Source: Exiguobacterium profundum (GTDB lineage Bacteria > Pseudomonadota > Alphaproteobacteria > Rhodobacterales > Rhodobacteraceae). Taken from it: a stretch of DNA of 6,499 bases. The notes below the pieces were generated by a model. That model did no database searches. It was given only the letters and a program-made list of their open reading frames with translations, and was not told the DNA's origin. The DNA is taken from the NCBI GenBank assembly GCA_013693875.1, contig CP059262.1:1901412-1907910 (forward strand), written 5' to 3'. Each line of letters begins with the position of its first letter. Positions within the stretch are counted from its first letter, which is position 1. Below are positions 1 through 5,762 of this stretch, piece after piece. A program made the position numbers and the translations under genes.

Positions 1-351
1 GGCGCGATGATGGCCTATGCCCTTTGGGCGCTTTTGGCGGTGGTGATGGGCACCGGGCTGTACATGACCGGCGGCGCCACGCCGATGCAGGTGGCCGCCG
101 ATCAGGCGGCGGTGGACAAAGGCGACTGGTCGGCGCTGGTAAAGACCGAAGACAGCCCGGATGAGGGCGGCAGCGGGAAGAAGGCGGCGGAAGAGGTGCA
201 TGACGTGGCGGCGAACCTGATCCTGGTGCTGGTGCTGCTGCATGTGGTAAGCGTCGCCGTGGAATCGCGCGCGATGGGCCGCAGCCTGGTGGCGCCGATG
301 CTGCTTGGCCGCAAGACGGCCGAAGCAAAGGCAAAGGGACGCGGCCGTTGA
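1..351 (+). CDS. Cytochrome b561-type membrane haem protein, C-terminal part (5' end outside window)
   Basis: The frame is open from base 1, so the gene begins upstream. The visible 116 codons hold two membrane segments. Counting from the ATG at base 7, they are about residues 1-22 and 66-86, joined by a roughly 40-residue polar loop. The second carries His65 and His79, 13 residues apart, in an EEVHD...LHVVSVAVES context. This is the pattern of the last helix of prokaryotic cytochrome b561 / Ni,Fe-hydrogenase-type b cytochromes, where such histidines bind haem. A short basic cytoplasmic tail follows (GRKTAEAKAKGRGR). The family passes electrons between quinones and a periplasmic or membrane partner. 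The partner here cannot be told because the upstream genes are missing. The stop overlaps the start of the LuxR-type gene, so the two are probably one operon. The family call is by recognition; which subfamily is open. Confidence 0.75.
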   Translation, partial: GAMMAYALWALLAVVMGTGLYMTGGATPMQVAADQAAVDKGDWSALVKTEDSPDEGGSGKKAAEEVHDVAANLILVLVLLHVVSVAVESRAMGRSLVAPMLLGRKTAEAKAKGRGR

Positions 352-866
352 AACCCACCCCGAACCTGCGATGGGCGCGGCGGCGGGAAACCGGCGCGCT
401 TGCCGTCTTCGTGGCGCTGCAATCGCTGGCCGCGGTCTTCTACATCGGCGACGTCTTCAGCGACATCGCCGAGAATGCCGACAACCTGCATGTCTGGTTC
501 GAGGGCACGGTGACCCTGTCGCTGGTCGCGGGCATCCTGTTCGGCATCGTCGCGCTGCGCCGCACCTTCGCGCTGATCGAACATCAGGACCGCGCGCTGG
601 AGGTGGCCCGCGGCGCATTGGCCGATGTCGTCTCGGTCCAGTTCAAGGCCTGGGGCCTGACCCCGGCCGAGGCCGATGTCGGCCTTCTGGCGCTGAAAGG
701 GCTGGACGTGGCCGAGATCGCCACCCTGCGCGGCGCGGCGCAGGGCACGGTGCGCGCGCAGCTGACGCGCATCTATGCCAAGGTAAGCGTATCCGGCCGC
801 GCCCAGTTCGCCGCGCATTTCGTCGAAGACCTGATGGGCGAGGGCCTTCCCGAACGCGCCGCCTGA
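348..866 (+). CDS. Membrane-anchored LuxR-family transcriptional regulator
   Basis: 172 aa. A short basic N-terminus is followed by two hydrophobic segments (about residues 16-36 and 52-70), a linker helix, and a C-terminal LuxR/GerE-type helix-turn-helix (about 103-162). The DNA-binding part reads LTPAEADVGLLALKGLDVAEIA, then a recognition-helix stretch GTVRAQLTRIYAKVSVSGR, close to the usual GTVKxHLxxIYxKLxVxxR. The start chosen is TTG at 348, which overlaps the preceding TGA as TTGA. A purine-rich stretch (AAAGGGA, 333-339) lies 8 nt upstream, and no ATG in frame precedes it. The overlap implies translational coupling to the cytochrome b gene. With no receiver or ligand domain, the protein would sense through its membrane part or through the cytochrome. 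That is inference. It could also act on its own operon or on genes outside the window. Confidence 0.75.
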   Translation: MKPTPNLRWARRRETGALAVFVALQSLAAVFYIGDVFSDIAENADNLHVWFEGTVTLSLVAGILFGIVALRRTFALIEHQDRALEVARGALADVVSVQFKAWGLTPAEADVGLLALKGLDVAEIATLRGAAQGTVRAQLTRIYAKVSVSGRAQFAAHFVEDLMGEGLPERAA

Positions 867-877
867 CCCCCGGGCGC

Positions 878-927
878 CACGATTTCCGGATCGGAAATCG
901 TGCACGGAAACCGTTCCGGTTTCCGTG
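878..927. repeat. Two abutting perfect 11-bp hairpins (REP-like or 3'-end structure)
   Basis: Two inverted repeats follow each other without a gap. At 878-902 the arms CACGATTTCCG and CGGAAATCGTG flank a GAT loop. At 903-927 the arms CACGGAAACCG and CGGTTTCCGTG flank a TTC loop. Both have 11 paired bases and a 3-nt loop, and both start with CACG and end with CGTG. A further GGAAACCG at 937-944 could pair with the CGGTTTCC at 917-924 in place of 906-913, so an alternative fold exists. They begin 12 nt after the LuxR-type stop codon. No T-run follows either stem, so they are not typical intrinsic terminators. They may protect or end the upstream transcript, or belong to a dispersed palindromic family. 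Confidence 0.7.
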
Positions 928-958
928 TCCGGCGATGGAAACCGGGGTGCCGCCAGAT

Positions 959-994
959 GTTCTGCCGATGTTCGCACAAGTTCTTAAAAAGTTC
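959..994 (+). promoter_or_regulatory. Two tandem LexA (SOS) boxes, GTTC-N7-GTTC
   Basis: Four GTTC words lie at 959, 970, 980 and 991. The first pair and the second pair are each separated by exactly 7 nt, giving sites at 959-973 and 980-994 with 6 nt between them. GTTC-N7-GTTC is the established LexA-binding direct repeat of Rhodobacter and other Alphaproteobacteria. The inner spacer of the second site is A/T-rich (TTAAAAA). The sites end 57 nt before the ATG of the 40-aa gene, so bound repressor would cover its promoter. A weak -10 candidate TATGAG lies at 1013-1018, with the second box over the -35 position; that promoter assignment is tentative. At equal base frequencies one such 8-base pattern is expected about 0.1 times per strand in a window of this size. 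Confidence 0.75.
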
Positions 995-1040
995 TTTACA
1001 GGCGTCGCGGGATATGAGAACAAAAGGGCAACGCAAGAAC

Positions 1041-1046
1041 AGGAGG
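1041..1046 (+). promoter_or_regulatory. Consensus ribosome binding site AGGAGG of the 40-aa gene
   Basis: AGGAGG is a perfect anti-Shine-Dalgarno match. It lies 5 nt before the first ATG (1052) and 8 nt before the second (1055), so translation could begin at either. It is the strongest ribosome binding site in the window and supports the short reading frame being a real gene with high expression once derepressed. Confidence 0.7.
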
Positions 1047-1051
1047 TTCCG

Positions 1052-1174
1052 ATGATGAAAGAAATCGCCGACACCCTCGCCCGGTCCCGCGCCACGGTGC
1101 TGGAAGACCTCGCCGGCCTCGTGGCCCTGTTCGTGATGCTTTACGGCGCCCTCAGCCTGACCGGCGCCGCCTGA
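1052..1174 (+). CDS. 40-aa single-span membrane protein, probably SOS-induced
   Basis: The protein is 40 aa. The first 20 residues are charged and probably helical (MMKEIADTLARSRATVLEDL). Residues 21-37 are a hydrophobic membrane segment, and the chain ends in TGAA. It has its own apparent transcription unit, with tandem LexA boxes upstream, a consensus AGGAGG and an intrinsic terminator downstream, so it is unlikely to be a chance frame. The start is ATG 1052 or ATG 1055, which differ by one Met. I do not recognise a named family. Caulobacter SidA is a known precedent: a 29-aa inner-membrane, LexA-controlled inhibitor of cell division. A similar role here is inference from size, topology and regulation only. 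Alternatives are a membrane-stress or toxin-like peptide, or a small adaptor for a membrane protease or divisome protein. Confidence 0.65.
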   Translation: MMKEIADTLARSRATVLEDLAGLVALFVMLYGALSLTGAA

Positions 1175-1266
1175 GTTCTGCCTGCGGTCTTTTGCGCCGG
1201 ATCATCCTTCCCCGGATGCCTGTCCCTGGGTCTGCCTCGACCCGCCCCGGCCAAGACACGCCACTG

Positions 1267-1299
1267 ACCGCCGCCACCGATGGGTGCGCGGCGGTTTTT
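1267..1299 (+). terminator. Rho-independent terminator after the 40-aa gene
   Basis: ACCGCCGC (1267-1274) pairs with GCGGCGGT (1288-1295), with partial further pairing inside the loop (ACC with GGT). TTTTT (1295-1299) follows at once on the plus strand. It lies 92 nt after the stop codon at 1174, closes the SOS-type unit and keeps it from reading into the convergent IscU-like gene. On the minus strand no T-run follows the stem, so it serves that gene poorly. I see nothing else in 1175-1266. Confidence 0.8.
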
Positions 1300-1314
1300 C
1301 CTGGGGCAGGGCGG

Positions 1315-1764
1315 TCAGGCCGAGGCGGCGGTTTCGGCCGCGGCCATCGCCTCGGTCACCGCCTCCAGCGCCAGAAGGATCGAGGCGTGGCGGTTCTTGT
1401 AGTCACGGGCGGGCAGCAGCACCTCGTAGCCGTCGAAGGGCGCCGCAGGCACCGGCCCGCCCTCTTTCAGCATGGCCTTCAGCGCCTCGCGCGCCGCTTC
1501 CAGTTCGGCCCGACTGCGGCCGATGACCACGCGCCCCAGCACCGAGGCCGAAGCCTGACCAAGCGCGCAGGCCTTCACGTCCTGCGCGAACTCGGCCACC
1601 CGGCCGTCCTGCACCACCACATCGGCGGTGACGGTCGAGCCGCAAAGCGGCGAGCGCTTCTTCGCGCTGCCACCCGGATGAGGCAGGCGGCCCAGATGCG
1701 GGATATCTGCCGCCAGTTCCAGGATGCGCCCGGAATAGAGCTTGATGAGGTCGCTGTCGCTCAT
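1315..1764 (-). CDS. IscU/NifU-like iron-sulfur cluster assembly scaffold protein
   Basis: 149 aa, one IscU-type domain. It starts MSDSDLIKLYSGRILELAAD, and an AAGGA lies 8 nt upstream of the ATG at 1764. The family holds a nascent Fe-S cluster received from a cysteine desulfurase and passes it on; it acts in the cytoplasm. The first ligand is Cys41 (SPLCGST) and the second Cys66 (KACALGQASAS). In E. coli IscU these sites read ACGD and GCGSA, and the third ligand lies in IHCSILA. Here that last site reads RHASILL, so the His is kept (His126) but the Cys is replaced by Ala127. The Asp after the first Cys is Ser43. Three-Cys cluster binding is therefore not possible as in IscU. The divergent neighbour is hisI. 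SufU-like zinc or sulfur transfer is an alternative role. Confidence 0.85.
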   Translation of the reverse strand: MSDSDLIKLYSGRILELAADIPHLGRLPHPGGSAKKRSPLCGSTVTADVVVQDGRVAEFAQDVKACALGQASASVLGRVVIGRSRAELEAAREALKAMLKEGGPVPAAPFDGYEVLLPARDYKNRHASILLALEAVTEAMAAAETAASA

Positions 1765-1785
1765 GGTCAAATCCTTGGCTTCCCC

Positions 1786-1814
1786 TAGATAGACCCGCAC
1801 CCATCCCCTGCCAA
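1786..1814 (-). promoter_or_regulatory. Candidate sigma-70 promoter of the IscU-like gene
   Basis: Read on the minus strand, TTGGCA (1814-1809, five of six bases of TTGACA) is followed after 17 nt by TATCTA (1791-1786). The -10 lies 21 nt upstream of the ATG, so the leader would be short. The -35 overlaps the AAGGAG (1813-1818) that is the ribosome binding site of the divergent hisI. The match is by eye and the -10 is weak. Confidence 0.4.
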
Positions 1815-1825
1815 GGAGCGGACCC

Positions 1826-2187
1826 ATGGCCTTTGACCCGGCAAGCCTAAAGTATGACGACAAGGGCCTGATCCCTGCATCGCGCAGGACGCCGCCACGG
1901 GCGAGGTGCTGATGTTCGCCTGGATGAACGCGGCCAGCGTGGCGCAGACGCTGGAGACGGGCCGCGTCACCTACTGGTCCCGCTCGCGTCAGTCCTTCTG
2001 GGTCAAGGGCGAAAGCTCGGGCCACCACCAGCGGCTGGTGGAGCTGCGGCTGGACTGCGACCGCGACTGCCTGCTGGCGCTGGTCACGCAGGAAGGACCG
2101 GCCTGCCACACCAACCGGCGGTCATGTTTCTACACCGCGCTGCGCGACGGCGCCGAGGTCACGATCATGGACCCGATGGCGGGCTAG
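1826..2187 (+). pseudogene. hisI: Phosphoribosyl-AMP cyclohydrolase, frame broken by one missing base
   Basis: HisI opens the ring of phosphoribosyl-AMP, the third step of histidine synthesis; it is cytoplasmic and metal-dependent. An AAGGAG lies 7 nt before ATG 1826. The first 18 codons read MAFDPASLKYDDKGLIPA, then the frame reaches a stop at 1910-1912. Inserting one base at about 1878-1880 (expected GCG ATC GCG) restores IAQDAATGEVLMFAWMN and a complete 120-aa protein ending at TAG 2187. In the restored numbering the metal-site motif DCDRD (77-81) and Cys78, Cys94 and Cys101 have the spacing of the three family cysteines, within GPACHTNRRSCFY. Everything except one base is intact, so a sequencing or assembly error or a very recent mutation is likely. 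If real, only an internal fragment from 1906 could be translated. The stop overlaps the usg stop. Confidence 0.85.
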
Positions 2188-2453
2188 TTCAGGTAGAACT
2201 CGCCCTTCACGTGGCGCCATTCGCCGGGACTGATCAGCTTGCGATGGGCGAAGCGGACGGAATGCAGCGGCCCTTCAATCTTTTCCTGCCAGAACTCGAT
2301 GAACTTGAAGAGGCGGGGGTAATCGGGGGCCAGGTCATATTCCTGCCAGATGAAGCTGTTCAGCACATGCCGGTAGTCGGGCATCCGGTAGAACAGTTCC
2401 GCCGTGGTCAGCCCATAGCCCTTCAGCATCAGTTCCGTCTCGCTTGCCGCCAT
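2184..2453 (-). CDS. usg: Usg-like family protein
   Basis: 89 aa, full length for this small alphaproteobacterial family. The start is ATG 2453, with GGAGG 5 nt upstream. The protein reads KGYGLTTAELFYRMPDYRHV, then LNSFIWQEYDLAPDYPRL and FIEFWQEKIEGPLHSVRFAH, and ends GEWRHVKGEFYLN. It is soluble and rich in aromatic and charged residues, with no signal peptide or membrane segment. The family is named after the gene upstream of trpFBA in Caulobacter; its biochemical role is unknown. Here it is not beside trp genes but between hisI and gyrA, divergent from gyrA. Its stop codon shares the CTAG at 2184-2187 with the hisI stop. In the upstream region a weak TTGAAA (2513-2508, minus strand) could be a -35, without a convincing -10. 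Confidence 0.9.
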   Translation of the reverse strand: MAASETELMLKGYGLTTAELFYRMPDYRHVLNSFIWQEYDLAPDYPRLFKFIEFWQEKIEGPLHSVRFAHRKLISPGEWRHVKGEFYLN

Positions 2454-2573
2454 CCTTGCCTCCGATGCGTTTCCCCCTGAGGATGATGATGCCAAAGCCG
2501 GAATGAATTTCAACGAAAACAGTATGTTGGCACTCGATCCGGGGTGCTGCCAGACGGGCTGGCCGCCCCCGCA

Positions 2574-2602
2574 TTGCACACAACAGGATGGTTGGTGTAG
2601 GG
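2574..2602 (+). promoter_or_regulatory. Possible gyrA promoter
   Basis: TTGCAC (2574-2579) and TGTAGG (2597-2602) are 17 nt apart and lie 44 nt before the gyrA start. The -35 is fair and the -10 poor, as is common in this GC-rich group. Further upstream, GCACTC/GGGTGC (2530-2535, 2542-2547) can form a small 6-bp stem with one G-U pair. Nothing else was found in the divergent usg-gyrA gap. Confidence 0.25.
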
Positions 2603-2631
2603 TCGCGCGCAAGATATGGGGCGACAAGCCC

Positions 2632-2642
2632 GGAAGGCAGGA
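2632..2642 (+). promoter_or_regulatory. Ribosome binding site that fixes the gyrA start at GTG 2647
   Basis: The purine-rich GGAAGGCAGGA ends 4 nt before GTG 2647, and its GGAAGG part is 9 nt away. The frame is open back to ATG 2503. However, the 48 extra residues are Cys/Trp/Pro-rich, unlike any GyrA N-terminus, and they span the candidate promoter. GTG 2647 gives a normal GyrA beginning [14 protein letters not shown]. Confidence 0.65.
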
Positions 2643-2646
2643 TACC

Positions 2647-5355
2647 GTGTCGGATCGTCCCGAAGACCCTGAAAACGCTGACCAAAAGGCAAGGGCCGAA
2701 TGGCACGGGCCGCAGATCGACATCGCGCAAGAGATGAAGACGGCCTATCTGGATTACGCGATGAGCGTGATCGTGGCCCGCGCCATCCCCGACCTGCGCG
2801 ACGGGCTGAAGCCGGTGCATCGGCGCATTCTTTATGCAATGAACGAAGTCGGCAACACGCACGACAAGCCCTACCGCAAGTCCTCGCGTCCCGTGGCCGA
2901 CACCATGGGCAAGTATCACCCGCATGGCGACTCGGCGATCTACGACGCGCTGGTGCGGATGACGCAGGATTTCTCGATGTCGCTGCCGCTTCTGGACGGG
3001 CAGGGCAACTTCGGTTCCATGGACGGCGACCCGCCCGCGGCCTTCCGCTATACCGAGGTGCGGCTGGAAAAGGCGGCGCGCTCGCTGCTGGACGACATCG
3101 ACAAGGACACCGTCGATTTCCAGGACAACTATGACGGCAAGGACCGCGAACCCACCGTCCTTCCGGCGCGTTACCCCAACATGCTGGTCAACGGCTCGGA
3201 AGGCATTGCCGTCGGCATGGCCACCCGCATCCCGCCCCACAACCTGGGCGAGGTGATCGACGGCACGCTGGCGCTGATCGAAAACCCCGACCTGTCGATG
3301 GAGCGGCTGATGGAGATCATCCCGGCCCCCGACTTCCCCACGGGCGCCATGATCATGGGCCGGTCGGGCGCGCGGAAAGCCTATTTGGAGGGCCGCGGCT
3401 CGGTGATCATCCGCGCCAAGACCCATGTCGAGGAAATCCGCAAGGACCGTTATGCCATCATCGTGGACGAGATCCCGTTCCAGGTGAACAAGGCCGCGAT
3501 GATCGAGAAGATCGCCGAAGCCGTGCGCGACAAGCGGCTGGAGGGCGTGGCCGGGGTGGCGGATGAATCCGACCGCGTCGGCGTGCGCGTGGTGATCGAA
3601 CTGAAGCGCGACGCCACGCCCGATGTGGTGCTGAACCAGCTGTATCGCTTCTCGCCGATGCAGACGAGCTTCGGCTGCAACATGCTGGCCCTGAACGGCG
3701 GGCGGCCTGAGACGCTCACCTTGCGCGATTTCCTCACGCATTTCATCACCTTCCGCGAGGAAGTTGTTGCGCGGCGCACGGCTTATGAACTGCGCAAGGC
3801 GCGCGAGCGCAGCCATATCCTCTGCGGCCTGGCAGTGGCGGTCTCGAACGTGGACGAGGTGGTGGCGACCATCCGCTCCTCCGCCGATCCGTCCGAGGCG
3901 CGCGACCGGCTGATGACGCGGCGTTGGCCCGCGCATGACATCGCCGATTACATCCGCCTGATCGACGACCCGACCCACAAGATGAACGAGGACGGCACCT
4001 ACAACCTGTCCGAAACCCAGGCCCGCGCCATCCTGGACCTGCGCCTGCAGCGTCTGACCGCGATGGGCGTGAAGGAAATCACCGACGAACTTGCGGAACT
4101 GGCGGCGAAGATCAAGGATTACCTCGACATCCTGTCCTCGCGCGACCGCATCATGGCGATCATCTCGGACGAGTTGACCGAGGTGAAGACGCAATTCGCC
4201 GTGCCGCGCCGCACCCAGATTGCCGAATGGGAAGGCGATCTGGACGACGAGGACCTGATCGAACGCGAAGACATGGTCGTCACCATCACCTCGGGCGGTT
4301 ACATCAAGCGCACGCCGCTGGTGGAGTTCCGGTCGCAGAACCGCGGCGGCAAGGGCCTGTCGGCGATGGAGACCAAGGAAGACGATGTCGTCACCACGCT
4401 GTTCGTGGCGAACACGCATACCGTGCTTCTGTTCTTCACCACCGACGGCATGGCCTATCAGCTGAAATGCTGGCGTCTGCCGCTGGCAGGGCGCACCGCC
4501 AAGGGCAAGGCCATCGTCAACATCCTGCCCATCCAGAACGGCATTTCCATCGCCGCGCTGATGCCCATAGACGTGCCGGAACTGGAATGGGACGGGCTGC
4601 AGGTGTTCTTCGCCACCTCGGACGGCGACGTGCGCCGCAACGCGCTGAGCGACTTCACCAACATCAAGCGCAACGGCAAGATCGCCATGAACCTGCCCGA
4701 GGGCACCAGCCTGGTGAACGCCCGCATCTGCGACGAGAATGACGATATCATGCTCGTCACCTCGCTTGGCCGGGCGATCCGCTTCCCGACGACCGAGGTC
4801 CGCGTCTTCAAGGGCCGCGATTCCACCGGCGTGCGCGGCATCAAGCTGGCCGAGGGCGACCGCGTGGTGTCGATGGCCGTGATCCGCCACTTCGACGCGA
4901 CGCCGGAAGAGCGCGTGGCCTATCTGAAACAGCGCCGCTTGATGGTAAGCGTCACCGAGGACGAGGCCGACGACGAGGACGAGGTGGCCGTGGAAGGCCA
5001 GCTTTCGCCCGAACGCTATGCCGAGATGTCGGCCGCGGAAGACCTGATCCTGACCGTCACCCGGGGCGGGTCCGGCAAGCTCAGTTCCAGCCACGACTAC
5101 CCGGTGCGCGGCCGCGGCGGCATTGGCGTCAAGGCCATCTCGCCCGGCCCGCGCGGCGGCATCGTGGTGGCCAGCTTCCCGGTGGACCTGTCCGACCAGA
5201 TCATGCTGGCCACCTCTGCTTACCAGTCCATCCGCGTGCCGGTGGACCAGATTTCGTTCCGCTCGCGGTCCGCGGGCGGGGTGCGCGTGTTCAACGTGGG
5301 CGAGGGCGAGGACGTGGTCTCGGTCGCCCGCGTGGCCGAACAGGCGGATGAGTGA
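2647..5355 (+). CDS. gyrA: DNA gyrase subunit A
   Basis: 902 aa, the usual length for alphaproteobacterial GyrA. With GyrB it forms the gyrase that introduces negative supercoils using ATP. GyrA cuts and rejoins the DNA through a tyrosine, here Tyr135 (AFRYTEVRL). The breakage-reunion domain starts at about residue 30 ([20 protein letters not shown]). The quinolone-determining region reads [12 protein letters not shown], with Ser96 and Asp100 matching E. coli Ser83 and Asp87, i.e. the sensitive type. The C-terminal beta-pinwheel starts near residue 530 and carries the GyrA box as QNRGGKG (564-570), against QRRGGKG in E. coli. The box and the length separate it from ParC. An acidic stretch EDEADDEDE (about 771-779) lies between pinwheel repeats. 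The start is GTG. The stop overlaps the next gene by 8 nt, indicating co-translation. Confidence 0.96.
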   Translation: MSDRPEDPENADQKARAEWHGPQIDIAQEMKTAYLDYAMSVIVARAIPDLRDGLKPVHRRILYAMNEVGNTHDKPYRKSSRPVADTMGKYHPHGDSAIYDALVRMTQDFSMSLPLLDGQGNFGSMDGDPPAAFRYTEVRLEKAARSLLDDIDKDTVDFQDNYDGKDREPTVLPARYPNMLVNGSEGIAVGMATRIPPHNLGEVIDGTLALIENPDLSMERLMEIIPAPDFPTGAMIMGRSGARKAYLEGRGSVIIRAKTHVEEIRKDRYAIIVDEIPFQVNKAAMIEKIAEAVRDKRLEGVAGVADESDRVGVRVVIELKRDATPDVVLNQLYRFSPMQTSFGCNMLALNGGRPETLTLRDFLTHFITFREEVVARRTAYELRKARERSHILCGLAVAVSNVDEVVATIRSSADPSEARDRLMTRRWPAHDIADYIRLIDDPTHKMNEDGTYNLSETQARAILDLRLQRLTAMGVKEITDELAELAAKIKDYLDILSSRDRIMAIISDELTEVKTQFAVPRRTQIAEWEGDLDDEDLIEREDMVVTITSGGYIKRTPLVEFRSQNRGGKGLSAMETKEDDVVTTLFVANTHTVLLFFTTDGMAYQLKCWRLPLAGRTAKGKAIVNILPIQNGISIAALMPIDVPELEWDGLQVFFATSDGDVRRNALSDFTNIKRNGKIAMNLPEGTSLVNARICDENDDIMLVTSLGRAIRFPTTEVRVFKGRDSTGVRGIKLAEGDRVVSMAVIRHFDATPEERVAYLKQRRLMVSVTEDEADDEDEVAVEGQLSPERYAEMSAAEDLILTVTRGGSGKLSSSHDYPVRGRGGIGVKAISPGPRGGIVVASFPVDLSDQIMLATSAYQSIRVPVDQISFRSRSAGGVRVFNVGEGEDVVSVARVAEQADE

Positions 5356-5644
5356 CCTTGCCGCCCGCCTGGCCGCGCTGTCGGCGGCGGGCGGCACCAT
5401 CACCTACGGCGCCCTGGCCCGCGATCTGGGCTGGCGGATGGCTGACCTGACCGCCGCCCTGGAACGGCTGATGGCAGAAGACACCGCCGCTTACCGCCCG
5501 CTGCGGGCCGCCGTGCTGCGGGGGCGGCTGTCGGGCGACCTGCTTAAGCGGGGGTTCTTCGACAAGGCGGCGGCGCTTGGCCACGATGTTTCGGACCCCG
5601 AGGCCTTTGTCGCCCGTCACCGCGCCGCCCTGCGTGGCGCCTGA
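5348..5644 (+). CDS. Conserved small protein of unknown function, coupled to gyrA
   Basis: 98 aa. ATG 5348 lies inside the last codons of gyrA (ATGAGTGA), so it is probably translated by ribosomes finishing gyrA. It is soluble and Ala/Leu/Arg-rich. The first half looks like a small winged-helix-type fold: LAARLAALSAAGG, then TITYGALARDLGW, then MADLTAALERLMAED. The second half, RPLRAAVLRGRLSGDLLKRGFFDKA, may carry a functional surface. The TYGxLAxxLG segment followed by an Arg-rich turn and GRLSG faintly recalls the DNA-binding part of alkyltransferase-like proteins (TYGxIA...HRVVxxxGRL). However, the PCHR-type catalytic motif is absent, and I do not claim homology. I believe similar proteins occur in Rhodobacteraceae, but this was not checked. 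Codon use matches gyrA, so recent transfer is unlikely. Confidence 0.75.
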   Translation: MSDLAARLAALSAAGGTITYGALARDLGWRMADLTAALERLMAEDTAAYRPLRAAVLRGRLSGDLLKRGFFDKAAALGHDVSDPEAFVARHRAALRGA

Positions 5645-5683
5645 CTGTGCATTCATGCGCAGACTGCGCGCGAACCTGTGGAA

Positions 5684-5711
5684 TTTGCAGAGAGGAGAAA
5701 ACCTGTATCCT
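5684..5711 (+). promoter_or_regulatory. Possible promoter of the DoxX-family gene
   Basis: TTTGCA (5684-5689) and TATCCT (5706-5711) are 16 nt apart and lie about 50 nt before the ATG at 5763. Both match the consensus only partly. Upstream, GCGCAG-A-CTGCGC (5657-5669) is an interrupted palindrome that could be an operator half-site pair; its 1-nt centre rules out a hairpin. A GAGGAG at 5691-5696 has no suitably placed start. No T-run terminator follows the 98-aa gene in 5645-5683. Confidence 0.25.
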
Positions 5712-5762
5712 CAATGCAGCTTCGGCACGGGCCGAGGACGAAACCGAACAGGATCCTTCACG

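Noticed and set aside
878..927. Calling the twin hairpins an intrinsic terminator
   Set aside because: Stems are perfect, but neither is followed by a T-run on either strand, so Rho-independent termination is not supported.
102..977. A 291-residue minus-strand frame
   Set aside because: It is antisense to the cytochrome b and luxR-type genes, of low-complexity Arg/Gln/Ala composition, with no ribosome binding site.
305..1174. A 289-residue plus-strand frame covering the luxR-type gene and joining the 40-aa protein
   Set aside because: Its first 245 or so residues are the out-of-frame reading of the luxR-type gene and the hairpins. Only the last 40 residues, preceded by AGGAGG, look like a real protein.
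1175..1189. A third LexA-like site, GTTC-N7-GGTC
   Set aside because: It has a mismatch in the second half-site and lies after the stop codon of the 40-aa gene, with no gene start downstream on this strand.
1192..1788. A 198-residue plus-strand frame opposite the IscU-like gene
   Set aside because: It runs through the terminator hairpin and is antisense to a clearly recognised protein; no family features.
1871..1890. Programmed -1 frameshifting in hisI
   Set aside because: No slippery run is present at the shift point (CCT GCA TCG), and HisI is not known to be recoded. A missing base is simpler.
2124..2480. A 118-residue plus-strand frame across the end of hisI and usg
   Set aside because: It is the antisense reading of usg; the minus-strand protein is a recognisable family with a good ribosome binding site.
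2503..2646. GyrA starting at ATG 2503 with 48 extra residues
   Set aside because: The added residues do not resemble GyrA and have no ribosome binding site. GTG 2647 has a good one and gives the expected N-terminus.
2335..5403. A 1022-residue open frame on the minus strand opposite gyrA
   Set aside because: The translation is His/Arg/Ala/Asp-rich without any family pattern and has no start signal. It is the usual mirror of a long GC-rich gene with strong third-position bias.
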